Shown in pieces: positions 45,901 through 56,880 of a stretch of 64,000 nucleotides of DNA (position 1 is its first letter; the number at the start of each line of letters is the position of its first letter). The stretch spans positions 21,478,555 to 21,542,554 of the forward strand of contig NC_016133.3 in assembly GCF_000005505.3 (NCBI RefSeq). Direction: 5' to 3'. The stretch comes from Brachypodium distachyon (lineage: Eukaryota; Streptophyta; Magnoliopsida; Poales; Poaceae). A program made the position numbers and the translations under genes. The notes under the pieces are model-generated. The model was not told the DNA's origin and made no database searches. It saw only the letters and a program-made list of their open reading frames with translations.

Positions 45901-48004
45901 AATTTAACCGTTTTAGTTAAAACAGACCATAGTGATACTTTATGATAGGGGAGACATTATGGACAATATCCAACTTGAAACCTGGACTAAACATCTCGGA
46001 CTAATGGGGGCTTATGATGCTGGCATGGAGGACACTAGTTTCTAAAGGGTTGACATAGGTGTACAACAAGTTATTAATTGGCGAATAGTGATTGAGGAAG
46101 TTTTCAGTGGGTATAAGGAGTTTTCTGTAACTTCAATTCGATTTGAATTCATACATATGATAGCTACAGTTATGTGCTCGCTGCACTCTGCCGTTGATGC
46201 ATCTATTGACTGACTAATGTGTTTTCCCTGACATACAGTATCTGAAACTTAGGACCCTACAGCGTGCATCATATACACATTACTTCTATGAAGCAACCGT
46301 TGGTGCTGGCCTCCCGATCATTAGCACTCTGCGAGGTCTCCTGGAGACGGGTGACAAGATTTTACGCATTGAGGGGATTTTCAGGTCTGCATTGGCTTAA
46401 GATTAACGATGAAACATATAAACCTTTTTATTAGTTATAACTGAATAGTTCCACTTCAATGATAGTACTTGTGTTCGTTCAAGAAAATCAGTGTGATGAT
46501 AGCCGATAACATGTTCTATCTACGGTTCAATTGCAGTGGGACGTTGAGTTATATTTTTAACAATTTTGAAGGAACAAGGACCTTTAGTGATGTTGTTGCT
46601 GAGGCAAAGGAGGCTGGATATACTGAGCCTGATCCAAGAGATGATCTATCTGGGACTGATGTTGCCAGAAAGGTTTTGCTCATTTCTTTCTTAAATGTGT
46701 CTAAACGAACATTACTTCGTACTGTTGGGTATTGTACCGGGGTTTGCAAGCCAAATTTGTCTCCTTACTCTTAAGGTGCATATACTAAAGTTAAACACTT
46801 TGAATAGGAAGGGAAGTGTGAAGCACCTATATTTTTTATTTGGAAAATGTATTTGTATAGGCTCCACTCAAGACTGAACACTTCCTGTAGGCTCCACATT
46901 TCTCCCTCTAGTCCTAAATCTGCAATGAGAAACTTCCGTGTCATATGATGCGCTTCAAGTTTTTCTAGTCAAGCTGCTACTTAAGCTTGTTTTTCTTTTG
47001 TTCATTAATAGATTTATTATGCATAAATCTAGAACCTATTCTGCATACAATCATTCTCAAGTGTACCCTTTTTTCCTATGTCCTTTCCATTTTTTATTAT
47101 TAAAAAATATATATAAGAAAATCAATTAGTAATTAAGTCCTGAGGGTACATGTGTATTTCAATTATCTCTTATTTATGGCAATTAGGCATACTTTTGGAA
47201 CAGGTCATAATCCTTGCAAGGGAATCTGGTTTGAGGCTTGAACTTTCTGATATTCCTGTGAGGAGTCTTGTGCCGGAGGAACTGAGAGTAAGATCACAGC
47301 CTTGACAACCATGTATTGTTATTAACACTTTTAACTGGTATATTTTCTGCAGATGTGTTCATCAGGTAATGAATACATGCAAAAGCTGCCATCCTTTGAC
47401 CATAACTGGGCCAGTGAGCGGAAAGAAGCTGAAGTTGCAGGAGAAGTGAGTAGATCTCTCTCCCTTGAACTCTTTTCCTGGAAGGTCAGGACTCAGGAGT
47501 AGGATCTGCTAGGTAGTATGTGTTATATGTTGGTCATATCACCTCACCACAAACCATTCTGGATATCCTAGCAGCTGCTGATTAGAGTTTGGTACGCACA
47601 GAAGATTAGAGTTTTGGTACGCACAGAAGATATCATAGTAGTATTACTTTCTTAGCGAGTATTAAGATTTTGTCATTTACTCTAGAAAATATAAGTATTC
47701 TCCATGCACATTTCCAAAATTGGGTGGGGTCACTTAAATCATTTTTGTGTACCACAAGGTTTTGCGGTATGTTGGAGTCGTCGATGTGGCGAACAAGAAG
47801 GGACAGGTCGAGCTGCGAAGGTACAAGAGGGACCACCCATTTGCGCAGCTGTCTGGCTCCGACAACATCATAGCTTTCACCACGTCGAGATACAAGGAGC
47901 AACCGCTGATTGTGCGAGGCCCGGGGGCAGGTGCAGAAGTGACTGCAGCAGGTGTCTTCAGTGACATACTACGGCTGGCCTCTTACCTTGGCGCTCCTTC
48001 ATAG
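33949..48004 (+). CDS. AK-HSDH: Bifunctional aspartokinase / homoserine dehydrogenase, plastid-targeted
   Basis: The enzyme phosphorylates aspartate and reduces aspartate semialdehyde to homoserine in plastids, on the path to Thr, Met and Ile. Exons: 33949-34028, 34281-34346, 34732-34796, 35510-35875, 36078-36166, 37041-37344, 38563-38615, 38899-39104, 39424-39511, 39587-39700, 40386-40484, 40579-40773, 41979-42061, 44925-45150, 46239-46384, 46537-46672, 47204-47287, 47353-47445, 47759-48004. They total 2739 nt (912 codons plus stop), as expected for plants, with GT-AG junctions throughout. The first ~80 residues are Ala/Ser/Arg-rich like a transit peptide. Aspartokinase starts at KFGGT (90-94); two ACT regulatory regions lie at about 400-540; the dinucleotide site GPGLIG is at 560-565. 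The homoserine dehydrogenase signature is at about 750-772 (DPRDDLSGTDVARK). The end is SYLGAPS. Threonine feedback is known for the family. The gene appears intact. Confidence 0.95.
34865..35100. mobile_element. Stowaway MITE in AK-HSDH intron 3 (236 bp)
   Basis: Ends CTCCCTCCGTTCCTAATTAA and TTAATTAGGAACGGAGGGAG pair perfectly. Inside, GCAGTCCACATCTTCAATTA and related segments also fold. The left flank is TA; the right flank is TG, probably a mutated TA. The element at 60302-60540 belongs to the same family. Confidence 0.85.
36498..36579. mobile_element. Stowaway MITE in AK-HSDH intron 5 (82 bp)
   Basis: CTCCCTCCGTTCCTAAATTC pairs with GAATTTAGGGACGGAGGGAG, and the centre (TTTTAGTTCAAATTTGAACT) is itself palindromic. 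TA flanks both sides. Confidence 0.88.
37345..38562 (+). other. AK-HSDH intron 6 with inserted non-coding sequence
   Basis: About 37.56-38.30 kb of this intron is richer in GC than its flanks and contains ORFs on both strands without domains (37592-37933, 37820-38074, 38081-38305). It is probably a decayed insertion, but I cannot define ends or a class. Confidence 0.4.
40843..41222. mobile_element. Fold-back MITE in AK-HSDH intron 12 (about 380 bp)
   Basis: The left end GAGAAAATGTCCAGTGGAAA is an imperfect inverted copy of the right end (TTTCCACCGGATACTTTCTC). Further in, TTCATTTGGGAGGTACGAAA pairs with TTTACGTGCCTCCGAAATGA, so most of the unit forms one long hairpin. A target duplication is not obvious and the superfamily is not assigned. 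Confidence 0.6.
42487..43448. mobile_element. Mutator-like non-autonomous element in AK-HSDH intron 13
   Basis: The element starts GAAATAAGTCCATTTTACGC and ends TTTAAAATACTTATTTC. Arms pair over about 170-200 bp, including AAAAAACACCCTGAACTCT / AGTTCAGGGTGTTTTTTGAA and GTGGATTGGACC / GGTCCAATCCAC. Flanking 9-mers TAACAACTT and TAAAAACTT match at 8 of 9 positions, the target duplication length of Mutator elements. The interior (42.70-43.25 kb) is GC-richer than the intron and has no transposase. It may be a Pack-MULE, but I recognise no host gene in it. Confidence 0.75.
43449..44924 (+). other. AK-HSDH intron 13, 3' part
   Basis: This non-coding intron sequence contains a run of GAGTTG/GAGCTG-type words at 43.6-44.05 kb (for example CCGAGTTGAGCTGAGCTGAG) that suggests another decayed repeat. 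No ends or coding content could be identified. Exon 14 begins at 44925. Confidence 0.4.
45626..45749. mobile_element. Stowaway MITE in AK-HSDH intron 14 (124 bp)
   Basis: CTCCCTCCGTCCAACAAAGG pairs with TTTTGTTGGACGGAGGGAG, and TA flanks both sides (45624-45625, 45750-45751). The inner GATGTCTCAACCTTGAC / AACTTGAGACATC segments also pair. Confidence 0.88.
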
Positions 48005-48273
48005 GCTCACACACAACCGTATTTTGATGGTAGAGGAATGGCTAGTTATGCAAGGTTTTTGTTATGCTTCGTGGAGTCTATATAACAGGAAAGAAAAAAA
48101 GTTATCTGAAGTCTTCTGTTTCTGTTGTTCCTTAAAGCACTCAGTAGGAGGTCAGGAGTTGGATAGTCCTATTGAACAGAAAATAATCTGGTATCGTTTT
48201 TGTCTTGTTGCAATGATAATGTCCCTAGTTGTTTTTTTACTGCTGACATTAGCTAGTTATGTCTAAACAAATT

Positions 48274-48279
48274 AATAAA
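48274..48279 (+). terminator. Possible AK-HSDH polyadenylation signal
   Basis: AATAAA occurs 270 bp after the stop codon in AAATTAATAAAAGAATCG. It is the clearest match in the 3' flank. Plant signals are loose, so this is tentative. Confidence 0.45.
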
Positions 48280-48559
48280 AGAATCGTGTTGGTTGCTGAG
48301 TGGTAACCAAGTTTCGTCCTACGCGCAGCTCGTCATGCATTTTTGTTGCCCTATTTGCTTTGTGCGAACTGTGTCTGTGTGCAGGATTAAATTCTGTGGT
48401 TATCGTACTCCAAATGCTTCCTTCTTTTTTAGTTTTTGAGGTGTTAAATTGTACGGCTGGCTCGGTGTCCTCGTGCACGAGGTGTTGTCTAAAGTTCAGG
48501 AAAGATGTGACTTGTAGCGTCGGACAATCCAAATCAGCCGAAACATCCACCTAGGTTTT

Positions 48560-49597
48560 ACTTATTTTACAGAGAGAAAGCCAGACGCGGATGATCTTGA
48601 ACGGTATCCGTCAGAATGGCTCTGGTCACCATTGGGCCTATCGAAGTACGAACACGCCCAACGCCCAGCAGAAGGTGTACAAGAACAATCATCGCATCCT
48701 TTGCAAGCAAAATGTCATCTTGGAGACTCTTGGAGCTGATGATGTATCTTCGGTTTCAGAGGATGAACACTTTGTGGCATGAAAGTCATCCCATGGAAAT
48801 TGGGAAGGAGATATGGCCACATTCCTTCTTCAGTGGAGGATGAGTTACCCGCCGCTAATGATGATGAGGATGTTGAAGCATCTGTTTGCTTCTCCGAATG
48901 ATTTGTTTGCTTCTCTTTCTTGAGACGTTCCTCCCTTTTTGGTGTCTAGATGCGAAAAGAGGAGAGTGTAGTGATAGGAAGAATATTAGGAACGATGGGA
49001 TTTGCATGGGTTTTTGCTTGAAAAAGTCACGAGCTTGCGACTTTTCGTTCTATTGGTTTTATGTGTTTATGAACTTATTTAGTTTATGTGTGAAACTATG
49101 TTGTGAGCTACTTTATTATGGTTTGTGTAAGATTTGATAGCTATTTGTGAGTGATGTGATGTAATAGCTAGTCTTATGGTTGTGTACTTTATGCCTATTT
49201 CCACTTTGACTTGCTATATTGTTGAATGCTTATTTGATACACATCATGTGTCGAGAAACTTTGTTTGTGCTCTTGTAGCATATGCTCCATTACCTGATCT
49301 GATTGCAAAAGGTAAAATCAACTGTTGGGATTTATCTAATCATATATATGCTTCTTGGAAGCATTGTTTTACATTGTTATGGATAAATCCCTGTATGTTC
49401 ATTCATATGTGTTATGCCTATATGAGGTATTGCTCGAATCCTTGATTGAATGTATTTACATATCTTTTAGAAAGCTAATTGTTATATATCTAATTCTATG
49501 CAATTGAGTTGTTGTTTTATAAAATCTTTGCATCTAGTTTAATTACCTATCTTTATGCAAATTCTTATGTTGTCATCAACCACCAAAAGGAGGAGAT
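48560..49597 (+). mobile_element. LTR-retrotransposon 3' internal remnant
   Basis: This stretch precedes an LTR and ends in CACCAAAAGGAGGAGAT, a typical polypurine tract. The frame around 48.58-48.90 kb is open in pieces (ERYPSEWLW, PSSVEDELPAANDDEDVE) but I recognise no gag, RT or integrase motif. 48.95-49.55 kb is T-rich 3' UTR-like. The upstream body of the element is missing. The left end near 48560 is approximate. Confidence 0.5.
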
Positions 49598-50204
49598 TGA
49601 AAGGACATTTCTCTCCTGAGTGGTTTTGGTGGTGATTACAACATATTTTGTGAACTAATTGTGAGCTAAGTATTTCAGATTTGAAATCAAATGGCGCAAA
49701 ACGATTCGATGCCCTCAAGATGGAAAAGAAGCGTAGTGGAGCTTATCGGCCTTTTCGTTTATTGAATCGTAGGAACTCACTTTTGTGGCTATTCCCCGGT
49801 CAAGTTTGTAAGGATTCGGTCTTCGCCTTCAAGGAAGCCATTAGTGAAGTTCACCTCACCTTTGTGGTGTTGTGAGAGGAGAATAGAGTGAGTCTTTGTG
49901 GCGTCTCTACCTTTGTGGTAAAACGCTCTTTCAAATAGAGATGTACACCTATTCCAAAAGGTGGAACTCCGGTCAAATTTTCGTCTCCCGTGTGGTATCA
50001 TTTTTACACCTTTACATTATTGCAAGTCATATTGTTTGTGTTGTTGCTTCGGCTACTGCACTTCATACTAGGGTTGCATTCACTTTAGAGAATCTAGTGA
50101 GCCTTAGGATTAAGTGCTTTGTATCTTTAAAAAAATAAAAGAAAAAAGTAAAATTTGTTAGTCGCCTATTCAACCCCCCGTCTAGTCGACCATACGATCT
50201 TTCA
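49598..50204 (+). repeat. LTR (about 607 bp) downstream of AK-HSDH
   Basis: It starts TGAAAGGACATTTCTCTCC right after the polypurine tract and ends CATACGATCTTTCA, giving inverted termini TGAAAG...CTTTCA. The ending (CTATTCAACCCCCCGTCTAG then TCGACC) is of a kind common at the 3' end of grass LTRs. No primer-binding site follows, so this is the 3' LTR of a 5'-truncated element. Confidence 0.65.
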
Positions 50205-51105
50205 GATACTCTTCAACCCAAGGATCTGTCCGTGATTTGTGTATCGATCGTAACATTATGGAACCATGTTCATGACTATATGGTGTATGGAATATATAAT
50301 TTTGGAAAAGTACAATACGTAAACGCAATCTTCACAATAGGAAAAACATCAATATGGTCCATGATTTTGTGTTCCTGGTGAACTAAGTCTATATTAAAGG
50401 ATGACCAAGTTTACTACTCCCTCCGATCGGAATTATTTGTCGTAATATCACATGTATCTAGACGGTTTTTACACATAGATACATTCATATTTGAACAAAT
50501 TTGAGACAAGTAATACCGGTCGGAGGGAGTAGATGTAACTGCCGCCTTCTTCACAGAGCCACCACCAACTCCTAGGGTGACCGGGGTTTATCCTCCTTTT
50601 CGAAAGAAAAAAAACTCCTACGGTGTACAAAGTTGTTGATACGGATGGAATAAAGGCCACGGTGAAGTGGTTTAGGGTTTTAGAGGTACTTAAACGGCAA
50701 TTTGGGTCCGAACGAGTTAGCGCATTCTCGTGCGCTGCCACATGGGCAGTGGATAAAAATGAGTCAGATTTATAGTTCAAGGACAACACTAAGTCAAGAG
50801 TGATGATTTGGGACGGAATTCTGGATAACTCGATTTTAGTCTACCACAGACTTCACCCATTTCACCCTAACATGCTCTTTGTTAACCTGAAGAATAGACA
50901 AGCATCTTTGGTTACAAGGAAAATGATGAAATGTGAACTGATTCTATGCAACACCCAATCTTTGAGCCAATCTGAACATGTGAATGCACGATCTGCACAC
51001 GCCAACTCCATCTTATGCTTAACCTTGTCCCGCTAAACAGTCACAACTCTCAAGTCTTATTTCCTCGATGACTCATGTTGTTTGTTAAGGAGCTATCATT
51101 ATTTA
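50205..51105. other. Intergenic between the LTR remnant and the SFH gene
   Basis: Apart from the Stowaway MITE at 50417-50529 I see no gene. The convergent host genes (AK-HSDH plus, SFH minus) both end into this region. Confidence 0.5.
50417..50529. mobile_element. Stowaway MITE (113 bp)
   Basis: CTCCCTCCGATCGGAATTAT and GTAATACCGGTCGGAGGGAG are inverted ends, flanked by TA. The interior matches the element at 21161-21273 (ACATGTATCTAGACG, ACACATAGATACATTCATAT), same subfamily and same length. Confidence 0.88.
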
Positions 51106-54100
51106 TTACGCACAAAATCTTCGTCTCTGCATAAACAAATTAAGACACAGTAAAATGGTGAGACCGGCAATGCAATGACAAGCCAATCCAAGCCAAAAAA
51201 TAAAGGGAAGCAGTCAAACGAATGATCTTACATGCAGCTTTGACAAGATAACTTCCTCTATTGACTCTGCAATTTCCAGTTGCTTCATCACCGTAGCTTG
51301 CAGCACCTGATTAGCGACAGAAGGGGGAATTCGTAGTTGAGATTGGCAGCAAGATTTAAGTGGAAATTTATTTACCCTTTGTGGTATGGAACATTGTTTA
51401 ATACTCCCTCCAATCCATAAAAAATGTCGCCCACTTAATACAAAATTTGTACTAACTTAGTACAAAATGTCCGACACTTTTTATGGATCGGAAGGAAGTA
51501 CTATAAAACTTATGTGGTTCCGTTTAGTACATTTTCTTATTTGTAATATTTCCTTAACTCTGAAACAGGGATAGGCTTGTAAAGAAAACAACAATGTTGA
51601 TAGAAATTTACCTTCTTTGTCCTTTCGAGATCAGATTCAATACATTTGATCCTATCCCATGATTCCAAGAGAGAGCGTTCTTTCTCCAGCGGGATCTCCG
51701 GGGGCTTGCTGCCAAGCTCATCAACCCTACCCTCGAGCCTTTGAAGGCGCTCAATGACAGGACTGATATGGTCCAGACTGAATGCTTCCGCTGCTGGATG
51801 ATCACCAGAGATCGTTTCAGGCTCAGGCTCAGGTGGTGGTGGTGGATTATTGACCCTCGTCGTCGCTGATTGACTGTGTACTATGTGGAACAAGGCAAGA
51901 ACTCTAACAATCAGAGCCAGCAGTAATCTGAGAAAATTGTAGAATTTCCCTTCGGCCTGAATCTCTTTGGGTACTACTGTACCATGTCCGTTTCTTGAAG
52001 GACCTAAAGAGATAAAACAAAATGTGAACATACTACTCAACGCAACGAGTGTCCTAATGTACTCCTAGTTCATTGCACTACCTGCTCACTTCGATACTAA
52101 GAGATGGTAAGTTCTTTAGTAAGAGTTGTCACAATGTACAAAATTTTCTGGGGAAATAACAAAAAAGCAGATTTCTTTATATTACATGAAGTGACCTCAG
52201 AAGACCACATGTAAACGTACCTGCCATGTTTTGTGATGTGGCAATGCCTAAAGGCCGGGCTTGAGCTCTTACTTCTGAGGTAATGCTTTTATCCGGCATC
52301 GATCCTCTGCCATAATCGACTGTTTTGTCCACCACGACAAAGTGATCATCGCAACTGTAATAAGCTGCAGAGTCTCGTGCTCTCATCTGCATCTGTGTAA
52401 AACTTGGCAAATTAAGTATATGCACATCAAGCATTTGCATGAAACAAGGATTAAGATTCAGGAAGAAAGCTCACTTCTTCGCGAACTGGAGCTAATCGAC
52501 TACACTCCAATGTCCTTCTCATCATAGGAGAACCCATATCATCAACGTCCGATCCTGACTCAACTGTTGAAGTATCACTGTTCCTACCCTGTTATTCATT
52601 CGGATGAATAAAATGCAAAATTTGTTATTAGTGCTAATATGTATTATTGCTGATGAAACAAAAGAAGGGCTTCAATCATATCAAGTTAAAGTAAAGAGTG
52701 ATTGGAAGTGTTGAGCTTGCCTTCAAAAGATGTAGCCTAGCAAATGATCCCCTTCGTTGTTCGATCTCAGATAACCGTCTGGTATGCCGTACAAATTTTG
52801 CTTCCTTGTTATGTGCAAGCTAAAAGCAAACACCAAGTACTGCAGTTGAGAATGCTGTTGTATACTTTTGAATAACATGTATGAAAGACGTGATACTGAA
52901 AAAACTTTGCTGAACCATATGATGAGTTTAGTTCCAAATATATTGGCATGTTCAGCTGGGGAGGATACCATGAAATTGCACACAGTAATATCTGTCTTAA
53001 AAAAGAAAAAAAAATATAATAAGCTTGTCCGGTTGTAGACTATTTTTCATCTAGATTTAAAGTACGCCCAACACAAAGCTATTTCTAGGATTTGATTTAT
53101 GTCAGCATGGAATTGTCAGGTTTTTAATATTGAAAAGTTCAACTGGAAATCTAAAGCTTTTACTAACTAGTTTTGGGAAACCATAGAGCAATATCACCAC
53201 GAATCACAGATATCACTAGGGAGCAAATCAACAAGATTCACCTTCATAATGTTAGAATCGTTCCATGGACCTCTGTTAGACTTGAGACATCCTCCCTCAC
53301 CAGCACAAGTGCATGTTCCACCCAAAAATTCAGGAAGTTGGCTGTAGATAGAAAAAAGAAAGCGTTCGATCAAATGTACTACGAGAAAAGATTTATGATC
53401 AGTAAGTTATACTAAATGGTTGTAAGTGGAAAAATGTACCTTGCATCTATTACTTCAAGAAGTTTGCTTTGGAACTTTGTTCCCAAAACCTACAATTGAG
53501 GTTCCATTGAAATACTTTTATTTGGAAAGAAAAGGAAAAGAGCTCTAGAGATTATTTATGCTTACATGTATCTTTGATGCAGTTTTAGGGTCAAGAAAAC
53601 CTTTCACTGAATTCCATAGTAGCTTGAAACCATTGCCAGCATTTACAACAAACATTTGATGCAGTGTCTGACCATACAAGTAAACTGTTAATCACACTGG
53701 CACCAAGTTTGCAAGATAAGTAACAAATGTAGGCATACCTCGGGATAATAATCACTGTCGATCTTTTGCATTCTGGTCAACATCTCCCTTGCTGTCTTGC
53801 TGAAGTTCTTGAAACCCTGCAGCAAAATAGTACGGGAAATGTTAGCATCCAATCTTTATATGCACTTCTTTTGGTTGCAAACTGAAAAGATGAAGTTATT
53901 GTTCTAAACATGGAAGGAATCGTCATACCACGCCGTCAACATCTAGTATAGTTGTGGTAGAATCAATGTGCCTTTTCGCCGCGATAGAGCATGCTGGAAA
54001 CTTATCTGAGAAGGCTCTCTCAAACTCTTGCACATGATACTTGATGTAGCGATCAACTGTAGTGATGTTCATAAGTTTACTTGGGTCAACTTTCCCTAAT

Positions 54101-55101
54101 CTCTCTATGTATACTGGTCTTCCTTGCCTGTCAACTCCATGGTAGCCTTGAGGATAATAGCAAAGAACCTCATCTAGCTCTTCGAAATTGAAATCCTACA
54201 AGATTCAGTTGTCAATGGCAAGCATCAGTTGTATTGTTGAAAATAAATAAATGTAATTTGTGCTCACAGATACTTCTACTATACAAAAACCAAAACAGGC
54301 TACCATTTATCACTCTGTCCCTTAAGAATATCTAGTTTAAGACACCAGCTAACAGTTGCTGCATGTGACTAAGCAACCTGATGTATGCATGATGCCCTTC
54401 AGCAAAGTTTAATCCGAATGAAATTTTCATACATAAATATTATATCAACTAGGCCAGCACCATTAGCCTCACCTCTAGTATTGTATCCGCACCGAATTCT
54501 TTTCTCCATTGGAGCATCTCAGCCCACATATGGATGGCTTTATCAGTGTCAAATTTCCTAGCCTTCAGAAACCTATAGCATGTCAGGAAATTTTTAGACT
54601 CCTAGTGCAAATAAAACAAGAAAGAGTTCTCCAAGCATCAATAGCTCTATATCTGCTGTTTTGTTCTGTTCGATCACCAACCTGAGCAACATGTGATAGT
54701 CATTATGCTTGTCTGACAGCAAGTTCCTGCTCAGAAGCTCTTGCTGAAATGTAAAGACAGCACGTTCCTCTTCCTCATCTCTGACATCTTCAATTGTGAA
54801 GGAAGAAGCCCGATGCTCAACCTTTCTCTTCCCCCGCTTCTTGAGTGAATGTGTGAGCTTGCTTGATGCATTTAGCGCTTTCTTCTTGAGTGACCCGCCA
54901 ATGGACAGCCTTCTCCTCTCATCCTCAGAGTTCTCCACGTCCGACCTCCTATCCTTCCTCTCTTCTAACAAGAACAGCCCTTCCATGCTCTCTGACCGAC
55001 GACGCACTGCCGACAAAACAAGTTAGTAGATAGAATAAATCACCAACACAAGAAAAAAAATCTATAGACATAAAATACAGAAACCGGTTTGTACCTGACA
55101 T
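51106..55101 (-). CDS. SFH: SEC14-like phosphatidylinositol transfer protein with nodulin-like tail (SFH13 type)
   Basis: Sec14-nodulin proteins bind and exchange phosphatidylinositol and phosphatidylcholine at membranes and support phosphoinositide signalling. Coding exons (minus): 55101-55095, 55006-54682, 54572-54473, 54195-53929, 53816-53739, 53667-53566, 53489-53440, 53341-53242, 52819-52721, 52588-52475, 52392-52221, 52003-51612, 51306-51232, 51126-51106. They sum to 1902 nt (633 codons plus stop). The N-terminus has a basic stretch ([20 protein letters not shown]). The CRAL-TRIO/Sec14 domain spans about 90-330: [50 protein letters not shown] hydrophobic helix ([19 protein letters not shown]) and a coiled region with [17 protein letters not shown] lie in the nodulin-like end, which finishes RRRFCA. 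The ATG was chosen because MS joins frame into the conserved [14 protein letters not shown] block. One intron is GC-AG; the others are GT-AG. Confidence 0.92.
51404..51498. mobile_element. Stowaway MITE in SFH intron 12 (95 bp)
   Basis: CTCCCTCCAATCCATAAAAA pairs with TTTTTATGGATCGGAAGGAAG, allowing small changes, with TA at 51402-51403 and 51499-51500. TTAATACAAAATTTGTACTAA in the middle is palindromic. Confidence 0.82.
52715..52720 (-). other. GC donor of a GC-AG intron in SFH
   Basis: Exon 9 ends ...CTTTTGAAG and the intron starts GCAAGC (reading down from 52720). The next acceptor is ...AACAG before exon 10 at 52588. Using this GC donor keeps frame and the conserved reading HLLK|GRNSD; no nearby GT site does so. 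GC-AG introns are a known minor class. Confidence 0.7.
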
Positions 55102-56880
55102 TTTCAGGGAATCAAAAGATTTCGTTTGCAGGTTCGGTGGCTTTTGTTGAGGGATTATATTCTCGCCTTCATCCACACAAATGCACCTGGAATAGAGTAC
55201 AGATTGAGCAAAGCATCATGAGAATGTGCTGTTCAGAGTTCAGTGTACACTACACACTCGGACACCTCCAGTTTCTTTGCAAGAAGATTTGTTTGGCCTT
55301 TAGACAGGATGATGCAGGACTGGGAGGGGAGAACATTTAAGATGGCCACGGAATGTTTTCCAGTTACCAAGGCAAGCCATTACAGGAAAAATAAAAGAAA
55401 TTCACCATTAAAGCGAAACAAAACACTCCATTATGGCCAGGCCAAGCTGTTACAGCGCGTAGGAGTACTACAAAAGAGAAAAAGAATCATCAAAATGCGT
55501 GCTCGGGTAAAGCCCAGACAACTCCTGTACGGGGTATCAGAAAAGTAGGTAAAAAAGTGCTAGTTCTGGCAAGGTATTATTGGGTTACCATGACATGAAT
55601 TAGTTGGAAATGCAGAGTGACAGAGGTTCAAGATCATCCTTTTTTCTTTTTCAGTAGAACCTAAGTTCGATGAAAGAAGAAGCAGACATTAAGCTTAAAC
55701 AAGCACTGAGCCGTGTGAGCTGCTGTACGGGCCTGCGTAGTTGCAGAAGGAAAGAGTTGTGGTCAACAAGCAGCTTTTGACCAAAGTTTAAGGACTGAAA
55801 CTGCTCAGCGCAAATTAAGCCATTAAACCTTGTAATAGATTAGTGGAGCATAATACGCGTAAAGACGACCTTGACTAGATTTCATCGACCCATTCTAAAA
55901 CCAATAAAGCCATGGCAGAATTGACTGAATTTGTGCTGAGGTGACCAACCTGCCATTTATCACTGCAAAAGAACTGGAAACTAAAAAAAATGCAGTAAGA
56001 TATACTAGAAGGCATTTAGCTCTAGTGTACTAATTCTATGCCGGAGAAGGCTACCGTTTAGTCAAAGGGAAATTGAGCAGAGAAGAGTGTAGCAAAATTC
56101 GCAGAGGCACCCAAACAAACAGCTATTCGGAAACTAATCAAGAACAGTATCTTTCCTCAACAAAAAATCCTCCAGGGAAACAAGCGATTACAGAACAGCT
56201 TAGAGCACCAATTGACCAAGGCAACAGAAATCAGAATTCACCTCCGGCGAGACTTGTGTGGCGAAAACAATTCCTAGGGGTCTATTGGAAAAAAAACACC
56301 GAAAGTGTCGTCTGAGGACATCCCCGAAGTAGGAAGACGAGCAAAGACTCGATTTTGACGCCGTTGGAAAGAACAAGCAGAAAGGACGGACGACTTAAAA
56401 ATCAGGAAACAGAGCATTGGCGGTTGACTGGTTGGTTCTCACGCTTGTGACAAAATTTCCGCGAAATTTTCCCGAAGGAGGGTTCTGGTCCCCAAATTAA
56501 GCAACTAACCAAATTCTCGCAAAATTTCGGGATTCTTGTACCGAAAGGAGGATGGAAAGTTGGAAACATAGCATGGCCGCAGGGAAAATTCCATCAAAAG
56601 AGAAGAGAGAAGACCATATCGACAAAGAACAGTATAAACAGCAACAAGAAAGATCACCTCCAGGGGCTGAACCAAGGGCCGGCCGCTCAATCCCAATTCT
56701 TGAACCGCAGCGCCAATCTAAGAAACCGGCGATGCCTCCGCCTGGATCCTTAAGCTCAAAACCCAGGAGAAACACACAGCAAGAGGGGAGCTTGTTGGAT
56801 TGGAGGAAGGTGGAGGCGGAGGCGGAGGCGGAGCAGACAGGTTGTCCAATTGTCTATTCTTCAGCTTTGGGGTGTTGCTG
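55102..56880 (-). promoter_or_regulatory. SFH 5' leader, leader intron and promoter region
   Basis: Upstream of the ATG the leader reads back to about 55186, where TTCCAG|GTGCATT gives a plausible acceptor. A likely upstream leader exon ends near 56658 at CCCTGGAG|GTGATC, in a GC-rich area with GCCTCCGCCTCC repeats on the minus strand (56811-56836). That implies an intron of about 1.5 kb in the 5' UTR. The leader holds a short upstream ORF (ATG at 55172, stop TAA at 55155). No transcript is available to me, so this is inference. Confidence 0.5.

Noticed and set aside
54949..55176. ORF starting VDEG at 55176 as the start of SFH
   Set aside because: The first codon is GTG, and the conserved protein starts at the ATG at 55101, which splices in frame to the next exon.
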